Below, piece by piece: positions 34,458 through 43,672 of a DNA stretch of 64,000 bases (position 1 is its first letter; each line of letters starts with the position of its first letter). The notes below the pieces were generated by a model. It did no database searches. It was not told where the DNA came from and saw nothing but the letters and a program-made list of their open reading frames with translations. The position numbers and the translations under genes were made by a program. The DNA is taken from positions 1 through 64,000 of the forward strand of contig NZ_JACTGR010000008.1 of NCBI RefSeq assembly GCF_014489075.1. The letters are read 5' to 3'. Source of the stretch: Sphingomonas sp. JC676 (lineage in GTDB: Bacteria > Pseudomonadota > Alphaproteobacteria > Sphingomonadales > Sphingomonadaceae).

Positions 34458-35099
34458 TCAATGGATCAGGAAAATTGCGATGAGCGCCGGGATGACGAGG
34501 CCCATCGCGACGATCGGCCAGGTGCTCTTGCGGTGTTTCGAATGCATCCAGAGCAGCACGAGCCCGGTCAGCGAGAAGATGATGCAGGCGAGCACGAAGA
34601 CGTCGAGGAACCACTTCCACACGGCGCCGGCGTTGCGGCCCTTGTGGAGGTCGTTGAGGTACGCGATCCAGCCGCGCGAGCTGGTCTCGCTGGTGACGGC
34701 GCCGGTCTCGCGGTCGATCGAGATCCAACCGTCACCGCCCGGTCGGGGCTTGGCCAGGTAGATCTCGTCGGCGGACCATTCGGCGACGCCATCGGCCGTC
34801 ATCGGCAGCTTGGATTCGATGAACTTCGCGACCGGGTCGGGGAAAGGTCTCTTGCTGTCGGGCTTGTCGTCGGGCTTCACCTGCGCGAGCAGCGGGGCCG
34901 GGAGCTGGGTGGCGCGCTCGACTGATTTCGGCGCGGCCTCGATATCGGCGGCATGATTGAGCGTGAAACCAGTGATCGCGAACAGCAGCAGTCCGATCAG
35001 GCTGATCGCTGAGCTCATCCAGTGCCAGGTATGCAGCTGCTTCAGCCAGAAGCTCTTCCGGCTGCGCTTTCGGGTAGCCGGAGGGACGGTGCCGTGCAT
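34458..35099 (-). CDS. PepSY-associated membrane protein
   Basis: A 213-residue protein with one N-terminal transmembrane helix (about 28-48: WHWMSSAISLIGLLLFAITG, followed by FTLNHA). A periplasmic loop of about 110 residues ends DRETGAVTSETSSRGWIAYLNDLHKGRNAG. Two C-terminal helices close the protein. The H-x-W-H, NHA and LHKGR signatures are those of PepSY-type membrane reductase subunits that carry haem or flavin. ATG 35099 is the start; the longer open frame runs across the inverted repeat and is not real. It heads the four-gene operon. Confidence 0.9.
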   Translation of the reverse strand: MHGTVPPATRKRSRKSFWLKQLHTWHWMSSAISLIGLLLFAITGFTLNHAADIEAAPKSVERATQLPAPLLAQVKPDDKPDSKRPFPDPVAKFIESKLPMTADGVAEWSADEIYLAKPRPGGDGWISIDRETGAVTSETSSRGWIAYLNDLHKGRNAGAVWKWFLDVFVLACIIFSLTGLVLLWMHSKHRKSTWPIVAMGLVIPALIAIFLIH

Positions 35100-35142
35100 G
35101 GGGATGGGACTGTCTCGGACGATTCGGGTTGGCCGGCGATAA

Positions 35143-35157
35143 CGCGAACGATTCGCA
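35143..35157. promoter_or_regulatory. Fur-box-like palindrome before the PepSY operon
   Basis: CGCGAA-CGA-TTCGCA, a 6-3-6 inverted repeat with one mismatch, 44 bp before the PepSY ATG. It has the same architecture as the boxes at 27884-27926 upstream of the siderophore receptor. Confidence 0.55.
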
Positions 35158-35189
35158 ATTGCAAACGCTTGGGTGGAGCAATCTATCTT

Positions 35190-35269
35190 GTCATCCCGGC
35201 GAAGGCCGGGATCCAGAGCACAAGCGACACGGCGGGGTGACCCTGGATCCCGGCCTTCGCCGGGATGAC
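35190..35269. repeat. Perfect inverted pair of the dispersed 27-nt repeat
   Basis: Arms 35190-35216 and 35243-35269 are exact reverse complements (27 nt each). Each arm contains its own small hairpin. The pair lies between the NAD-GDH stop and the PepSY promoter. A third copy is at 2067-2093. Confidence 0.85.
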
Positions 35270-35290
35270 GAGGAAGGCGTGTTCGTCCGC

Positions 35291-38200
35291 TTATTCGCGC
35301 CCGAGCAGCACCCGCGCCTGGCCGGCGATCTGGGCCAGCATCGCTGCGTTGGGGACGGCGGCCTGGCGCGCGCGTTTCACCAGATTGGCGAATTGGGCGA
35401 CGCGGTCGCTGTTCTGCGCCAGCCAGGCATCGACCGCGGCCTGCGGATCCTTGTCCGATACGCGACCGAGGAATTCGAGGCGGAGCTGCTGGAAGTCGCG
35501 CGCGAGGCCCGCGATCAGCAGCCGTTCCCACACATCGCCGGTGGTGATGCGCGCGGCGGTGGACTGGGCCCAGTCAAGGCCGAGCGCCTGGCCGAGCGAG
35601 GTGAAGGCGCGGGTCAGCACCGTCTCGTCCACGCCGCGGCGCTGGCAGAGATCGGCAAGGCCGACGGCACCGTCGAGTTCGAACAGGCGGATGACCTTGG
35701 CGACCAGCTCCTTCGGCGCGCCGGCGGCTTCGAGCTTGCCCGAGATGCGGCCGCTCTGTGCCTTCACTTCGTCGAGCAGCAGCGCCTTGGCCTGGCGATC
35801 GAGATTGTCGATGCCGGGCTTGAGGCGCGCAATGACTTCGGCGGGGCTGGCGCCGGGGCGGCAGACGCGCAGAAGATCTGCGACCTGGCCGCGCGCGGCG
35901 ACCGCGACTTCGTCGAGCAGTGCCAAGCGGGCGTCCTCGCCGATCTCGGCGGTTTCCACAGCGTGCCAGATCTGCGGCAGGCAGAAGAGCCGCTCGGCGA
36001 CGACGAACATCGCTGCGATGTCGGTCATCGAGGCGCCTTCTTCTTCGGCAAGCTCGAAGGGGTGGAGCACGCCGAGGCGGTTGATCACGCGGTTGGCGAG
36101 CTTGGTGGCGACGATCTCGTTGCGCAGGCGATGCTCGTCAATCGCCTTGCCGAAGCGCTTCTGCATCGCCGCCGGGAAGGCTGCGCGGAGATCGGTTTCC
36201 AGCTCCGGATCATGGCCGAGATGGCCCTGCTCGATCGCGTCCTGGAGCGCGAGCTTGCACGAGGCAAGCAGCACCGCGAGCTCGGGCCGGGTAAGCCCGC
36301 GACCTTCCTGCGCGCGGCGGAGCATGTCCTGGTTCGAGGCGAGGCCCTCGACCGCGCGGTCGAGACGGCCGGCGCTTTCTAGGATCTCGATGACGCGGAC
36401 GTAGCTGGGCAGCGCCACCGCGCCATCGGCCTCCATGAAGGAGAGCGCGAGCGTCTGGAGGCGGTTGTCCTCCAGCACCAGATGCGCGACGTCGTCGGTC
36501 ATCTCGGCGAGGAAGCTGTTGCGGTCCTCGAAGGCGAGGCGGCCTTCGATCATCTCGCGGTTGAGCGCGATCTTGATGTTGACCTCGTTGTCCGAGCAAT
36601 CGACGCCGGCCGAATTGTCGATGAAGTCGGTGTTGATGCGGCCGCCATGCGACGCGAAGGCGATACGCCCGGCCTGGGTGACGCCCAGGTTCGCGCCTTC
36701 GCCGATCGCCTGGGCGCGGACTTCCTCGGCATTGACGCGCAACCGGTCATTGGCGGGATCGCCGACCTCGACATGATTCTCGGACCCGGCCTTCACATAG
36801 GTGCCGATGCCGCCGAACCAGAGCAGGCCGACCTGGGCCCTGAGGATCGCCGAGATCAGGCTGGTCGGGTCGATCTCGGTGACCGCGAGGCCGAGCACGG
36901 CCTGGATCTCGGGACTCAAGGGGATGCTCTTTTCCGTGCGCCGGAAGACGCCGCCGCCCTTCGAGATCAGCTCTGGATTATAATCCGCCCAGCTCGAGCG
37001 GGGCAGCGCGAACATGCGGTTGCGCTCTTCCCAGCTCTTCGCCGGATCCGGATTGGGATCGAGGAAGATGTGGCGGTGATCGAACGCGGCGACCAGCTTG
37101 ATCGCCTTGCTCAGCAGCATGCCGTTGCCGAAGACGTCGCCCGACATGTCGCCGCAGCCGGCGACGGTGACGGGCTCGGACTGGATGTCGACGCCCATTT
37201 CGAGGAAGTGGCGGCGGACCGAGACCCAGGCGCCGCGTGCGGTGATCGCCATCGCCTTGTGGTCATAGCCGTGCGAGCCGCCCGAAGCGAAGGCGTCGCC
37301 CAGCCAGAAGTTGCGGTCGATCGCGATGGCGTTGGCGACGTCGGAGAAGGTCGCGGTGCCCTTGTCAGCGGCGACGACGAAATAGGGGTCGTCGCCGTCG
37401 AGCACGGTGACGCTCTCGGGATGGACGACCGTGCCCGCGACGATGTTGTCGGTGACCGATAGCAAGGCGCGGATGAAGATGCGGTAGCTCTCGGTGCCCT
37501 CGGCGAACCAGGCGTCGCGATCGGTGGCGGGGGAGGGGAGCTGCTTCGGATAGAAGCCGCCCTTCGCGCCGGTCGGCACGATCACGGCATTCTTAACGCG
37601 CTGTGCTTTCATCAGGCCGAGGATCTCGGTGCGGAAATCGTCGCGGCGATCGGACCAGCGCAGGCCACCCCGCGCGACCGGGCCGGCGCGCAGATGGATA
37701 CCCTCGACGCGCGGGGAATAGATCCAGATCTCGCGCCAGGGCAGCGGCTGGGGCAGACCGGGGACGAGCTTGGAATCGAGTTTGAACGCCAGCGCTTCCT
37801 TCGCGGCGGGCGCATAGGCGTTGGTGCGCAAAGTCGCGGTGACCACGCCGCGCAGCGTGCGCAGGATGCGGTCGTCATCGATCGCCGAGACCGCGTCCAG
37901 GCCGGTATCGATCGCCTTGGTCGCGGCTTCGACTGCCTCGGCATTGCCCACGCGCGAGGGATCGTGCGCGGCGGCGAAGCGCTCGATCAGCGCAGCGGCA
38001 ACGGCAGGGGCGCGGCGCAGCGCGTCGACCACGGTGCTCATGCCATATGTCAGGCCGGTCTGGCGCAGATAGCGGAACCAGGCGCGGAACAGCACGACCG
38101 ATTCCGGGCGCATGCCGCCCTCGACGATCAGCCGGTTGAACGTGTCGTTCTCGGCGGTGCCTTCGAGGACCGCGGCGATCGCATCCTCGATGACCGCGAC

Positions 38201-39889
38201 GTCGCCCGAAAGCTGAGGCGTGGAGACTTCGAAATCATGGACGAAAATGCCGCCGGCGAGTTCGGCCGGGACTTCCTCGATCACGCGAAAGCCGAAATTC
38301 TCGAACACGGGCACGGCATCGGACAGCGTGAGCGCGCCGCCCTGGGCATAGAGCTTGATGCGATATTCGCCCGGCTTGCGCTTCACCGAGGTGATGCGGA
38401 CCGAGCGGTCGCCGGGCTTCTCCAGCGTGGCGATCCGGACGATGTCGCGCGCGGCTTCTTCGGGCGTGCTGGTGGCGCGATAGGCGACGGGAAAGGCCTG
38501 GGCGAAGCGCAGCGCGAGGCGCGTCGAGGCGGCGCCGGTCTGCTCGACCAAAGCGGCCTCGACCGCGGGCACCCAGCCGCGCACCATCCGCTCGAGCTTT
38601 TGGTCGAGCGCATCGGCATCGGGCATCGTGCCGCCCTCGCGAAGATCAAGTGTGTAGCGAAACAGCGCTACGACGCCGTCCTCGAGCGCGATCGACCAGT
38701 TGATGATGCGGGCATTGGAGGCGTCGGCGAGCATTTCGCCAATCGCCTCGCGGCGGCCGGTCGAGACTTCGTCGCGTGGCAGCCAGACGAAAGCGAACAG
38801 ATGCCGACCGAGCAGGCTCTTCACCAGCACCAGCTTCGAGCGCGGGCGATCGGCGACCGACATCGAAGTGAGGACAAGATTCTCGAGCGAATCGGAATCG
38901 AACGCGGTCGTCAGGTCGTGTGGCAGCGCAGTGAGCGCGTGCGTCATCGCCTTGCCGGTATGGCCCTTGGGATCGAACCCGAACTTTTGCTCGAGCCCAT
39001 TGAGGCGTGCGCGGAGCACCGGCACTTCCTCGGGCGCGGCGAACAGGGCGGCGCTGGTCCACAGGCCCGCGTGGATCGAGAGGCCGATCACGTCGGCGCC
39101 GGTCAGGATCGGCAGGACGACGATATCGAGCGGCACTCGGCGGTGCACGGTCGAGATCGAATTGGACTTGAGCAGCAGCGGCGCCTCGCCGCCCTTGCGG
39201 AAATATTCGACCGCCGCCTTGCGCGACGCTTCGGCGAGGATCGGCGTCTCCAGCGTGTAGCGGCACAGGCCGAGTTGCTCGCTGGTGGTGCCGTCGGTCC
39301 GCCAATTCTCATGCGCGAGCAAGGTCATCGCGCCGTCGTGGAACCAGCGGAGCAGCTTGGCGCCTTCGCGGGAATTTACCGCGGCGGCATCGGCGGCCAT
39401 CGCGGTCTGCAGCGCGCGCCAGTCGTCGACGGCGTCGCGGACCTGCTCCAAAGTGCGCTCGAGTTCGGCGATCAGCGCGCGGCGGCCCTTCGCGTCGGCG
39501 CGTTCCAGTTCGATATAGACCATCGATTCGCGTCGGCCTTCGCCAATCGAGACGAGCTTGCCGTCCGAATCGCGCTCGACGGGGATGACGGGGTGGATGA
39601 CGCGCAGGACCGAGATGTCGTGCGCGGCGATGGCGCTGGAGATCGAATCGACCAGGAAGGGCATGTCGTCGTTGACGACCGCCAGTCGCATCCGGCGGCG
39701 CTCTTCATCGAGATAGGTCTCAAGGGTGATGCGCGGCGTGCCGGGCGGGCGGACCGCGGCGGTCTCGGCGACAAAGCTCGCCGCCTCCGCACGCTCGGCC
39801 TCGCCGAAATCTTCCAACTCTCCCGGCAGCGCTCCCTCGAGCAACCGCGCCTCGAACGCCTGCGTCAGCGACGTCATCATGTTCTTCAT
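35291..39889 (-). CDS. NAD-specific glutamate dehydrogenase, large (GDH-180) class
   Basis: A 1532-residue enzyme oxidising glutamate to 2-oxoglutarate plus ammonia with NAD+. The ACT-like N-terminal region contains VVNDDMPFLVDSISSAI near 71. The catalytic core follows: RAGPVARGGLRWSDRRDDFRTEILGLMKAQ and VKNAVIVPTGAKGGFY near 760, then DDPYFVVAADKGTATFSD and GGSHGYDHKAMAITARGAW. The later NAD domain has VAGCGDMSGDVFGNGML, and a helical tail ends in VLLGRE. The length is within the class range (1500-1650). It has a catabolic rather than assimilatory role. It is monocistronic or shares a transcript with the PAS gene upstream. Confidence 0.96.
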   Translation of the reverse strand: MKNMMTSLTQAFEARLLEGALPGELEDFGEAERAEAASFVAETAAVRPPGTPRITLETYLDEERRRMRLAVVNDDMPFLVDSISSAIAAHDISVLRVIHPVIPVERDSDGKLVSIGEGRRESMVYIELERADAKGRRALIAELERTLEQVRDAVDDWRALQTAMAADAAAVNSREGAKLLRWFHDGAMTLLAHENWRTDGTTSEQLGLCRYTLETPILAEASRKAAVEYFRKGGEAPLLLKSNSISTVHRRVPLDIVVLPILTGADVIGLSIHAGLWTSAALFAAPEEVPVLRARLNGLEQKFGFDPKGHTGKAMTHALTALPHDLTTAFDSDSLENLVLTSMSVADRPRSKLVLVKSLLGRHLFAFVWLPRDEVSTGRREAIGEMLADASNARIINWSIALEDGVVALFRYTLDLREGGTMPDADALDQKLERMVRGWVPAVEAALVEQTGAASTRLALRFAQAFPVAYRATSTPEEAARDIVRIATLEKPGDRSVRITSVKRKPGEYRIKLYAQGGALTLSDAVPVFENFGFRVIEEVPAELAGGIFVHDFEVSTPQLSGDVAVIEDAIAAVLEGTAENDTFNRLIVEGGMRPESVVLFRAWFRYLRQTGLTYGMSTVVDALRRAPAVAAALIERFAAAHDPSRVGNAEAVEAATKAIDTGLDAVSAIDDDRILRTLRGVVTATLRTNAYAPAAKEALAFKLDSKLVPGLPQPLPWREIWIYSPRVEGIHLRAGPVARGGLRWSDRRDDFRTEILGLMKAQRVKNAVIVPTGAKGGFYPKQLPSPATDRDAWFAEGTESYRIFIRALLSVTDNIVAGTVVHPESVTVLDGDDPYFVVAADKGTATFSDVANAIAIDRNFWLGDAFASGGSHGYDHKAMAITARGAWVSVRRHFLEMGVDIQSEPVTVAGCGDMSGDVFGNGMLLSKAIKLVAAFDHRHIFLDPNPDPAKSWEERNRMFALPRSSWADYNPELISKGGGVFRRTEKSIPLSPEIQAVLGLAVTEIDPTSLISAILRAQVGLLWFGGIGTYVKAGSENHVEVGDPANDRLRVNAEEVRAQAIGEGANLGVTQAGRIAFASHGGRINTDFIDNSAGVDCSDNEVNIKIALNREMIEGRLAFEDRNSFLAEMTDDVAHLVLEDNRLQTLALSFMEADGAVALPSYVRVIEILESAGRLDRAVEGLASNQDMLRRAQEGRGLTRPELAVLLASCKLALQDAIEQGHLGHDPELETDLRAAFPAAMQKRFGKAIDEHRLRNEIVATKLANRVINRLGVLHPFELAEEEGASMTDIAAMFVVAERLFCLPQIWHAVETAEIGEDARLALLDEVAVAARGQVADLLRVCRPGASPAEVIARLKPGIDNLDRQAKALLLDEVKAQSGRISGKLEAAGAPKELVAKVIRLFELDGAVGLADLCQRRGVDETVLTRAFTSLGQALGLDWAQSTAARITTGDVWERLLIAGLARDFQQLRLEFLGRVSDKDPQAAVDAWLAQNSDRVAQFANLVKRARQAAVPNAAMLAQIAGQARVLLGRE

Positions 39890-39996
39890 GGAAACGCCGC
39901 CTACGCCTGTGAGGTTGCGACCTCAAGACTCGAGGCGGCATAAAAGTAACAGATGAGACTATCGGACTCGCTTGCGCTCCGCTGGTGCCGCTTGAC

Positions 39997-41262
39997 CTAA
40001 GAGGCAGCCTGCCGGATCGCGCGTTCGGTAAGCGGGCTGTCCTCCAGCCGCGCGACGATATCGAGCCCGGTCGCGCCGGCGCGGGCGAGCAGGACCACGA
40101 AGTCGCCTTCGTTCGCTTCGGCCTCGATCGAGACATGCGCGAGCGGTGCGCGGGTACGGAGTTCCCTGGTGGCCTCGGCGAACATGTCGGGCTTGGGCGC
40201 GGGGCGGCGGAGCTCGCGCTCGGCCTTGACCACGCCCTTGATGCCGCCCTCGGAGATCTCGAGGAACGCGTCGAGCCCGCCCTGCGGCACGTGGCGGCGC
40301 TTGGCATAGCTCAGCACCGCGGCGAATTCGGTGATCCGCGTCTTGTCGTACTGCACGCCGAAGACGAGCTTGACCGCCGGCGTCATCGGGGCACGCGCCT
40401 GGATGGTCAGGCCGGCATCGGCGAGGAGCACCGCATAGGCCTCTTCGTCCTGCTCGGCGGCCAGCGCGAAATCATAGGCGCGGTCGAGCGCGCGATAGAG
40501 CGCGGCGCGGCTGCGCGTATCGGCGGCGAGCGCGGCATTGGCCGATTCGCGCGCCAGTGTCAGGCGATCGGCGAGATTGGTGTCGTCACCCGCTTCGGCG
40601 ACGATCGGCTCGGACGGCGAATCGAAGCCGGCGCTCGGTCCATCGGCCCAGACCGCCGCGGCGACCGGATTGTGCGGCACCGAGCGGCGCGATTCCTCGA
40701 TCTCGGCGTTCAGCCGGGCCTGGGTCTCGGCGTCGACCAATTCCTTCCAGTTGATCACGCCGTAGATGAAGTCGATGCCTTCCTCGTCCGACGAGAAGGG
40801 CATCAGGATGCCGCGATACAGCGTGTTGTGCCCGCGCTGGCCGACGAACTCGGCCTCGAAGCCGATCGGCGCGCGATTCGCGATGATCTGGAGATAATGG
40901 TCGGTGAGGCGCGACAGCAGCGAGCGAGTCGGCACCTGGCCGACATGGGTGATCGACTGATCGACGCCGCATTCCTCGCGGAGCGCGCGGCCGAGATAGC
41001 GGATCGCGGGATCCTCGATCCCCTTGGAGAAATCGAGCAGCACGCTGTGCGGGCCGAAATCGGCGATATTGCCCGGATCGAGATCCTCGATCGACGGATA
41101 GGCGCGTCCTCGCAGCAGCGACACCCAGTGATTATAGGCGCGCACATGCATGCGGCGCTCATCGGTGCCGATATCCAGCGGGCGATCCGAGACCGCATTG
41201 TCCTGCTCATCATTGTCGACGAGCGAATCAAGCGGGTCGTTGATGCCGCGAGCCATGTCCAT
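39997..41262 (-). CDS. PAS domain-containing protein
   Basis: A 421-residue cytosolic protein. An N-terminal PAS-like region (about 30-185) contains RRMHVRAYNHWVSLLRGRAYPSIEDLDP, then RYLGRALREECG, THVGQVPTRSLLSRLTDHYLQII and NTLYRGILMPFSSD. A helical linker with RDRLTLARESANAALAADTRSRAAL-like content and a C-terminal alpha/beta region of unknown fold follow. There is no kinase, GGDEF or DNA-binding domain. The family is common in sphingomonads with unknown role. The 107 bp to NAD-GDH allow co-transcription. Confidence 0.8.
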   Translation of the reverse strand: MDMARGINDPLDSLVDNDEQDNAVSDRPLDIGTDERRMHVRAYNHWVSLLRGRAYPSIEDLDPGNIADFGPHSVLLDFSKGIEDPAIRYLGRALREECGVDQSITHVGQVPTRSLLSRLTDHYLQIIANRAPIGFEAEFVGQRGHNTLYRGILMPFSSDEEGIDFIYGVINWKELVDAETQARLNAEIEESRRSVPHNPVAAAVWADGPSAGFDSPSEPIVAEAGDDTNLADRLTLARESANAALAADTRSRAALYRALDRAYDFALAAEQDEEAYAVLLADAGLTIQARAPMTPAVKLVFGVQYDKTRITEFAAVLSYAKRRHVPQGGLDAFLEISEGGIKGVVKAERELRRPAPKPDMFAEATRELRTRAPLAHVSIEAEANEGDFVVLLARAGATGLDIVARLEDSPLTERAIRQAAS

Positions 41263-41467
41263 GCGCGTGCTCCACTACGGGCCATTGCCCGATACCAAGT
41301 GGAACGCTTTTGCACCCCACATGGTAAACGACGCGTAAAAGCCGAGTTCAGGATCGGCCCTGCGCTGTGGAAGGCGCAAACGGCGAAAGGCTTTCGCAAC
41401 GCTTGTCAGCTAAGGATCATGCTGGTAAGCGCGCCGCTCTTCCGGGCGTTCCACGCGCTTCGGACGG

Positions 41468-41543
41468 GCCGCCTTAGCTCAGCTGGTAGAGCATCGCATT
41501 CGTAATGCGGGGGTCACAGGTTCGAGTCCTGTAGGCGGCACCA
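41468..41543 (+). tRNA. tRNA-Thr (CGT)
   Basis: A 76-nt cloverleaf: acceptor GCCGCCT/AGGCGGC, D-arm GCTC/GAGC, anticodon stem CGCAT/ATGCG with loop TCGTA (anticodon CGT, Thr), T-arm with TTCGAGT and an encoded CCA. A tyrosine-recombinase pseudogene follows at 150 bp, so this gene is the likely integration site. Confidence 0.96.
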
Positions 41544-41695
41544 GTACATACCGAGAACAGGTCTAGAAAACCGCAGAAATCTGCGGTAAATTGACTCTTG
41601 TCGGTCCCACGAAATCTCACTTTGTTCCACTGTGGCCCACCAAAAATGGGCCAAAAAACGGGGGGCCACGAACGTCTAAGGAGGCGTGGCCCATC

Positions 41696-42912
41696 ATGCT
41701 TACAACGGTGCAGATTCGAGCGCTGAAACCCGCGGCGCGCCCGTACAAGGTTCCCGATTCGGTCGGGCTGTTTTTGCTGGTACAACCGAGCGGTTCGCTC
41801 CTCTGGCGGTTCCGCTACAAGGTCTTCGGATCCGACCGGAAGATGGCAATCGGTACTTTCCCCGATGTGTCGCTGCAGGAGGCGCGCAAGAAGCGTGACG
41901 AGCTGCGCGCCCGGTAGTCGATGGCATCGATCCCGTTCAGGAGAAGCGGTAGAAGCGGATCGAGGCAGAGCTCGCGGCCAAGACCACCTTCAAGCTGGTC
42001 GCCGAGGAATTCATCGAGAAGATGGAGCGGGAAGGGAAGTCGCCCGCCACAATCAAAAAGGCCCGGTGGTTTCTCGAACTTCTCGGCGGCCTCGCAAAGC
42101 ATTCGATCGCTGCCATTACGCCATACGAGTTGCTCGACGCGCTCAAGCGTGTCGAGCGGCGAGGTTACTACGAAACGGCGCTGAGACTAAGGGCATTCGC
42201 CGGCCGCGTGTTCCGCTATGGCTTTGCGACCCTGCGAACAGACCGCAATCCGGCCGACATCCTTCGCGGGGCGCTCATCGTCCCGAAGGTCAAGCACCTC
42301 GCCGCAATCGTCGAACCGGCAAAGGTAGGCGACTTGCTTCGCAACCTGGAGACCTACGAGGGACGACCGGAGACCGTCCTGGCGCTTCGATTGGCGCCGC
42401 ATGTGTTCCTGCGACCCGGCGAGTTGCGGCAGGCGAAATGGACCGAGATTGATTTCGCCGACAAAGTCTGGCGGGTCCCGCCCGAGCGCATGAAGATGAA
42501 GCAGCCGCACGCGGTGCCGCTGTCGCGACAGTCAATCTTCCTGCTCAATGAATTGCGGGCGCTCGGCAACCGCAGCGAATTCCTGTTTCCCTCGCTGCAC
42601 ACCAGCAAGCGGCCAATTTGCGAGAACACGTTGAATGTCGCACTCCGACGTCTGGGTTATGAGCGCGACGAAATGACGAGTCACGGCTTCCGGGCTATGG
42701 CCAGCACACTCCTCAATGAATCGGGGCTGTGGCATCCGGATGCAATCGAGCGCGCACTTGCCCATGGCGAGAAGAACAAGGTCCGCGCTGCATATCATCG
42801 CGGCGCACACTGGGCCGAGCGTGTGCGGATGGCGCAGTGGTGGTCTGACTATCTCGATCAGCTTCGCGTTGGCGGCAAAGTGATCAGGGGGAAATTTCGC
42901 AAGAGGGCCTAG
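41696..42912 (+). pseudogene. P4-type tyrosine recombinase (integrase), frameshifted and nonsense-mutated
   Basis: The start ATG 41696 has AAGGAGGCG upstream. The N-terminal DUF4102-like arm-binding domain (LTTVQIRALKPAARPYKVPD, DRKMAIGTFPDVSLQEARKKRDELRAR) ends at TAG 41915. The continuation (VDGIDPVQEKR) is in another frame, and a second TAG follows at 41950. The core and catalytic domain is then open to 42912: KSPATIKKARWFLELLGG, FLRPGELRQAKW (first Arg), HGFRAMASTLLNE (His-x-x-Arg) and AYHRGAHWAERVRMAQWW (Tyr). Two lesions make it a pseudogene, though a 296-residue C-terminal part from ATG 42022 could still be made. No repeat of the tRNA 3' end is visible downstream, so the element's far end is lost or outside. 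Confidence 0.85.
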
Positions 42913-43162
42913 GATGACTGCAATTGGCCGCTTTCGGCCTCGCAGGTTTTCGGATTGGAAGCGGGATAGCTGCCTTTCGCAAGATCGCTTGTTGGACGAT
43001 CGCCGTCATTCATTGGATCAGGCGGCCGATGGAACCGCGAGGGCGCGCAGCCCAGGATGCCCGATAACGTCCATCTCGTCTCCTCCGGCCGGTGGGGCTC
43101 TGCGACTCTCCCTTTTCGGATTTCGCCAAGCTGCGCGTTAATGTTGTGCGGAGGGAGGTTTT

Positions 43163-43672
43163 TTGACCGAGGCGGACCATGAAGAGTTGACTGCAATCGA
43201 CCGGCGCTTGCGCCGGGCATTGATCGCATTCTTCGCGCGGCGCGTTCAAACCCTCTCCGAGGCCGAGGATCTCACTCAGGACGTTTTCGTGCGCATCGCG
43301 CGTAGCGGCAAGACCGATGCGCCGATGGCGGATGCCTATGTCTTCCGGATTGCAGCAAATCTTTTGCGCGACAAGGGGCGACGAGAAAGGGTCCGCGCCG
43401 GCTACCGCGAAGCACGGGCACTCGAAGATTTTCTGGGAATTGACCCGCTCGATCCGCATCGTGTTGTCGAGAGCCGGGAGAATCTCAAGCTCGTCGCTCG
43501 CACGCTCGCCGAGTTACCCGAGAAAACCCGAAGGATCTTCACGCTGTATCGCATCGAGAACATCGACAAGCGCGCCATTGCGGAAAGCTTCGGCTTGTCG
43601 GTCCGCATGGTCGAGATCCATGTGCAGCGCGCGCTGGTGATACTTGCCAGCCGTGTGGAGAAGGACCGGTGA
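43163..43672 (+). CDS. FecI-like ECF RNA polymerase sigma factor
   Basis: A 169-residue sigma-70 family ECF factor. Region 2 covers about 13-75 with ALIAFFARRVQTLSEAEDLTQDVFVRIAR and AYVFRIAANLLRDKGRRERV. Region 4 covers about 110-165 with LAELPEKTRRIFTLYRIENIDKRAIAESFGLSVRMVEIHVQRAL. It starts at TTG 43163 after GAGGGAGG. It overlaps the FecR-type gene by 4 bp. It would direct transcription of the adjacent receptor on a surface signal. The 250 bp upstream hold no other gene. Confidence 0.93.
   Translation: MTEADHEELTAIDRRLRRALIAFFARRVQTLSEAEDLTQDVFVRIARSGKTDAPMADAYVFRIAANLLRDKGRRERVRAGYREARALEDFLGIDPLDPHRVVESRENLKLVARTLAELPEKTRRIFTLYRIENIDKRAIAESFGLSVRMVEIHVQRALVILASRVEKDR

Noticed and set aside
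34458..35531. 357-codon frame extending the PepSY protein upstream
   Set aside because: The extension runs across the Fur-like box and the inverted repeat; ATG 35099 gives a normal protein.
37694..39943. Long plus-strand open frame (749 codons) antisense to NAD-GDH
   Set aside because: No recognisable domain, Arg/Gly/Asp-rich; explained by high third-position GC of the GDH gene.
41600..43160. Direct repeat of the tRNA-Thr 3' end as an att site near the integrase
   Set aside because: I looked for the T-arm/acceptor sequence downstream and found no second copy in the window.
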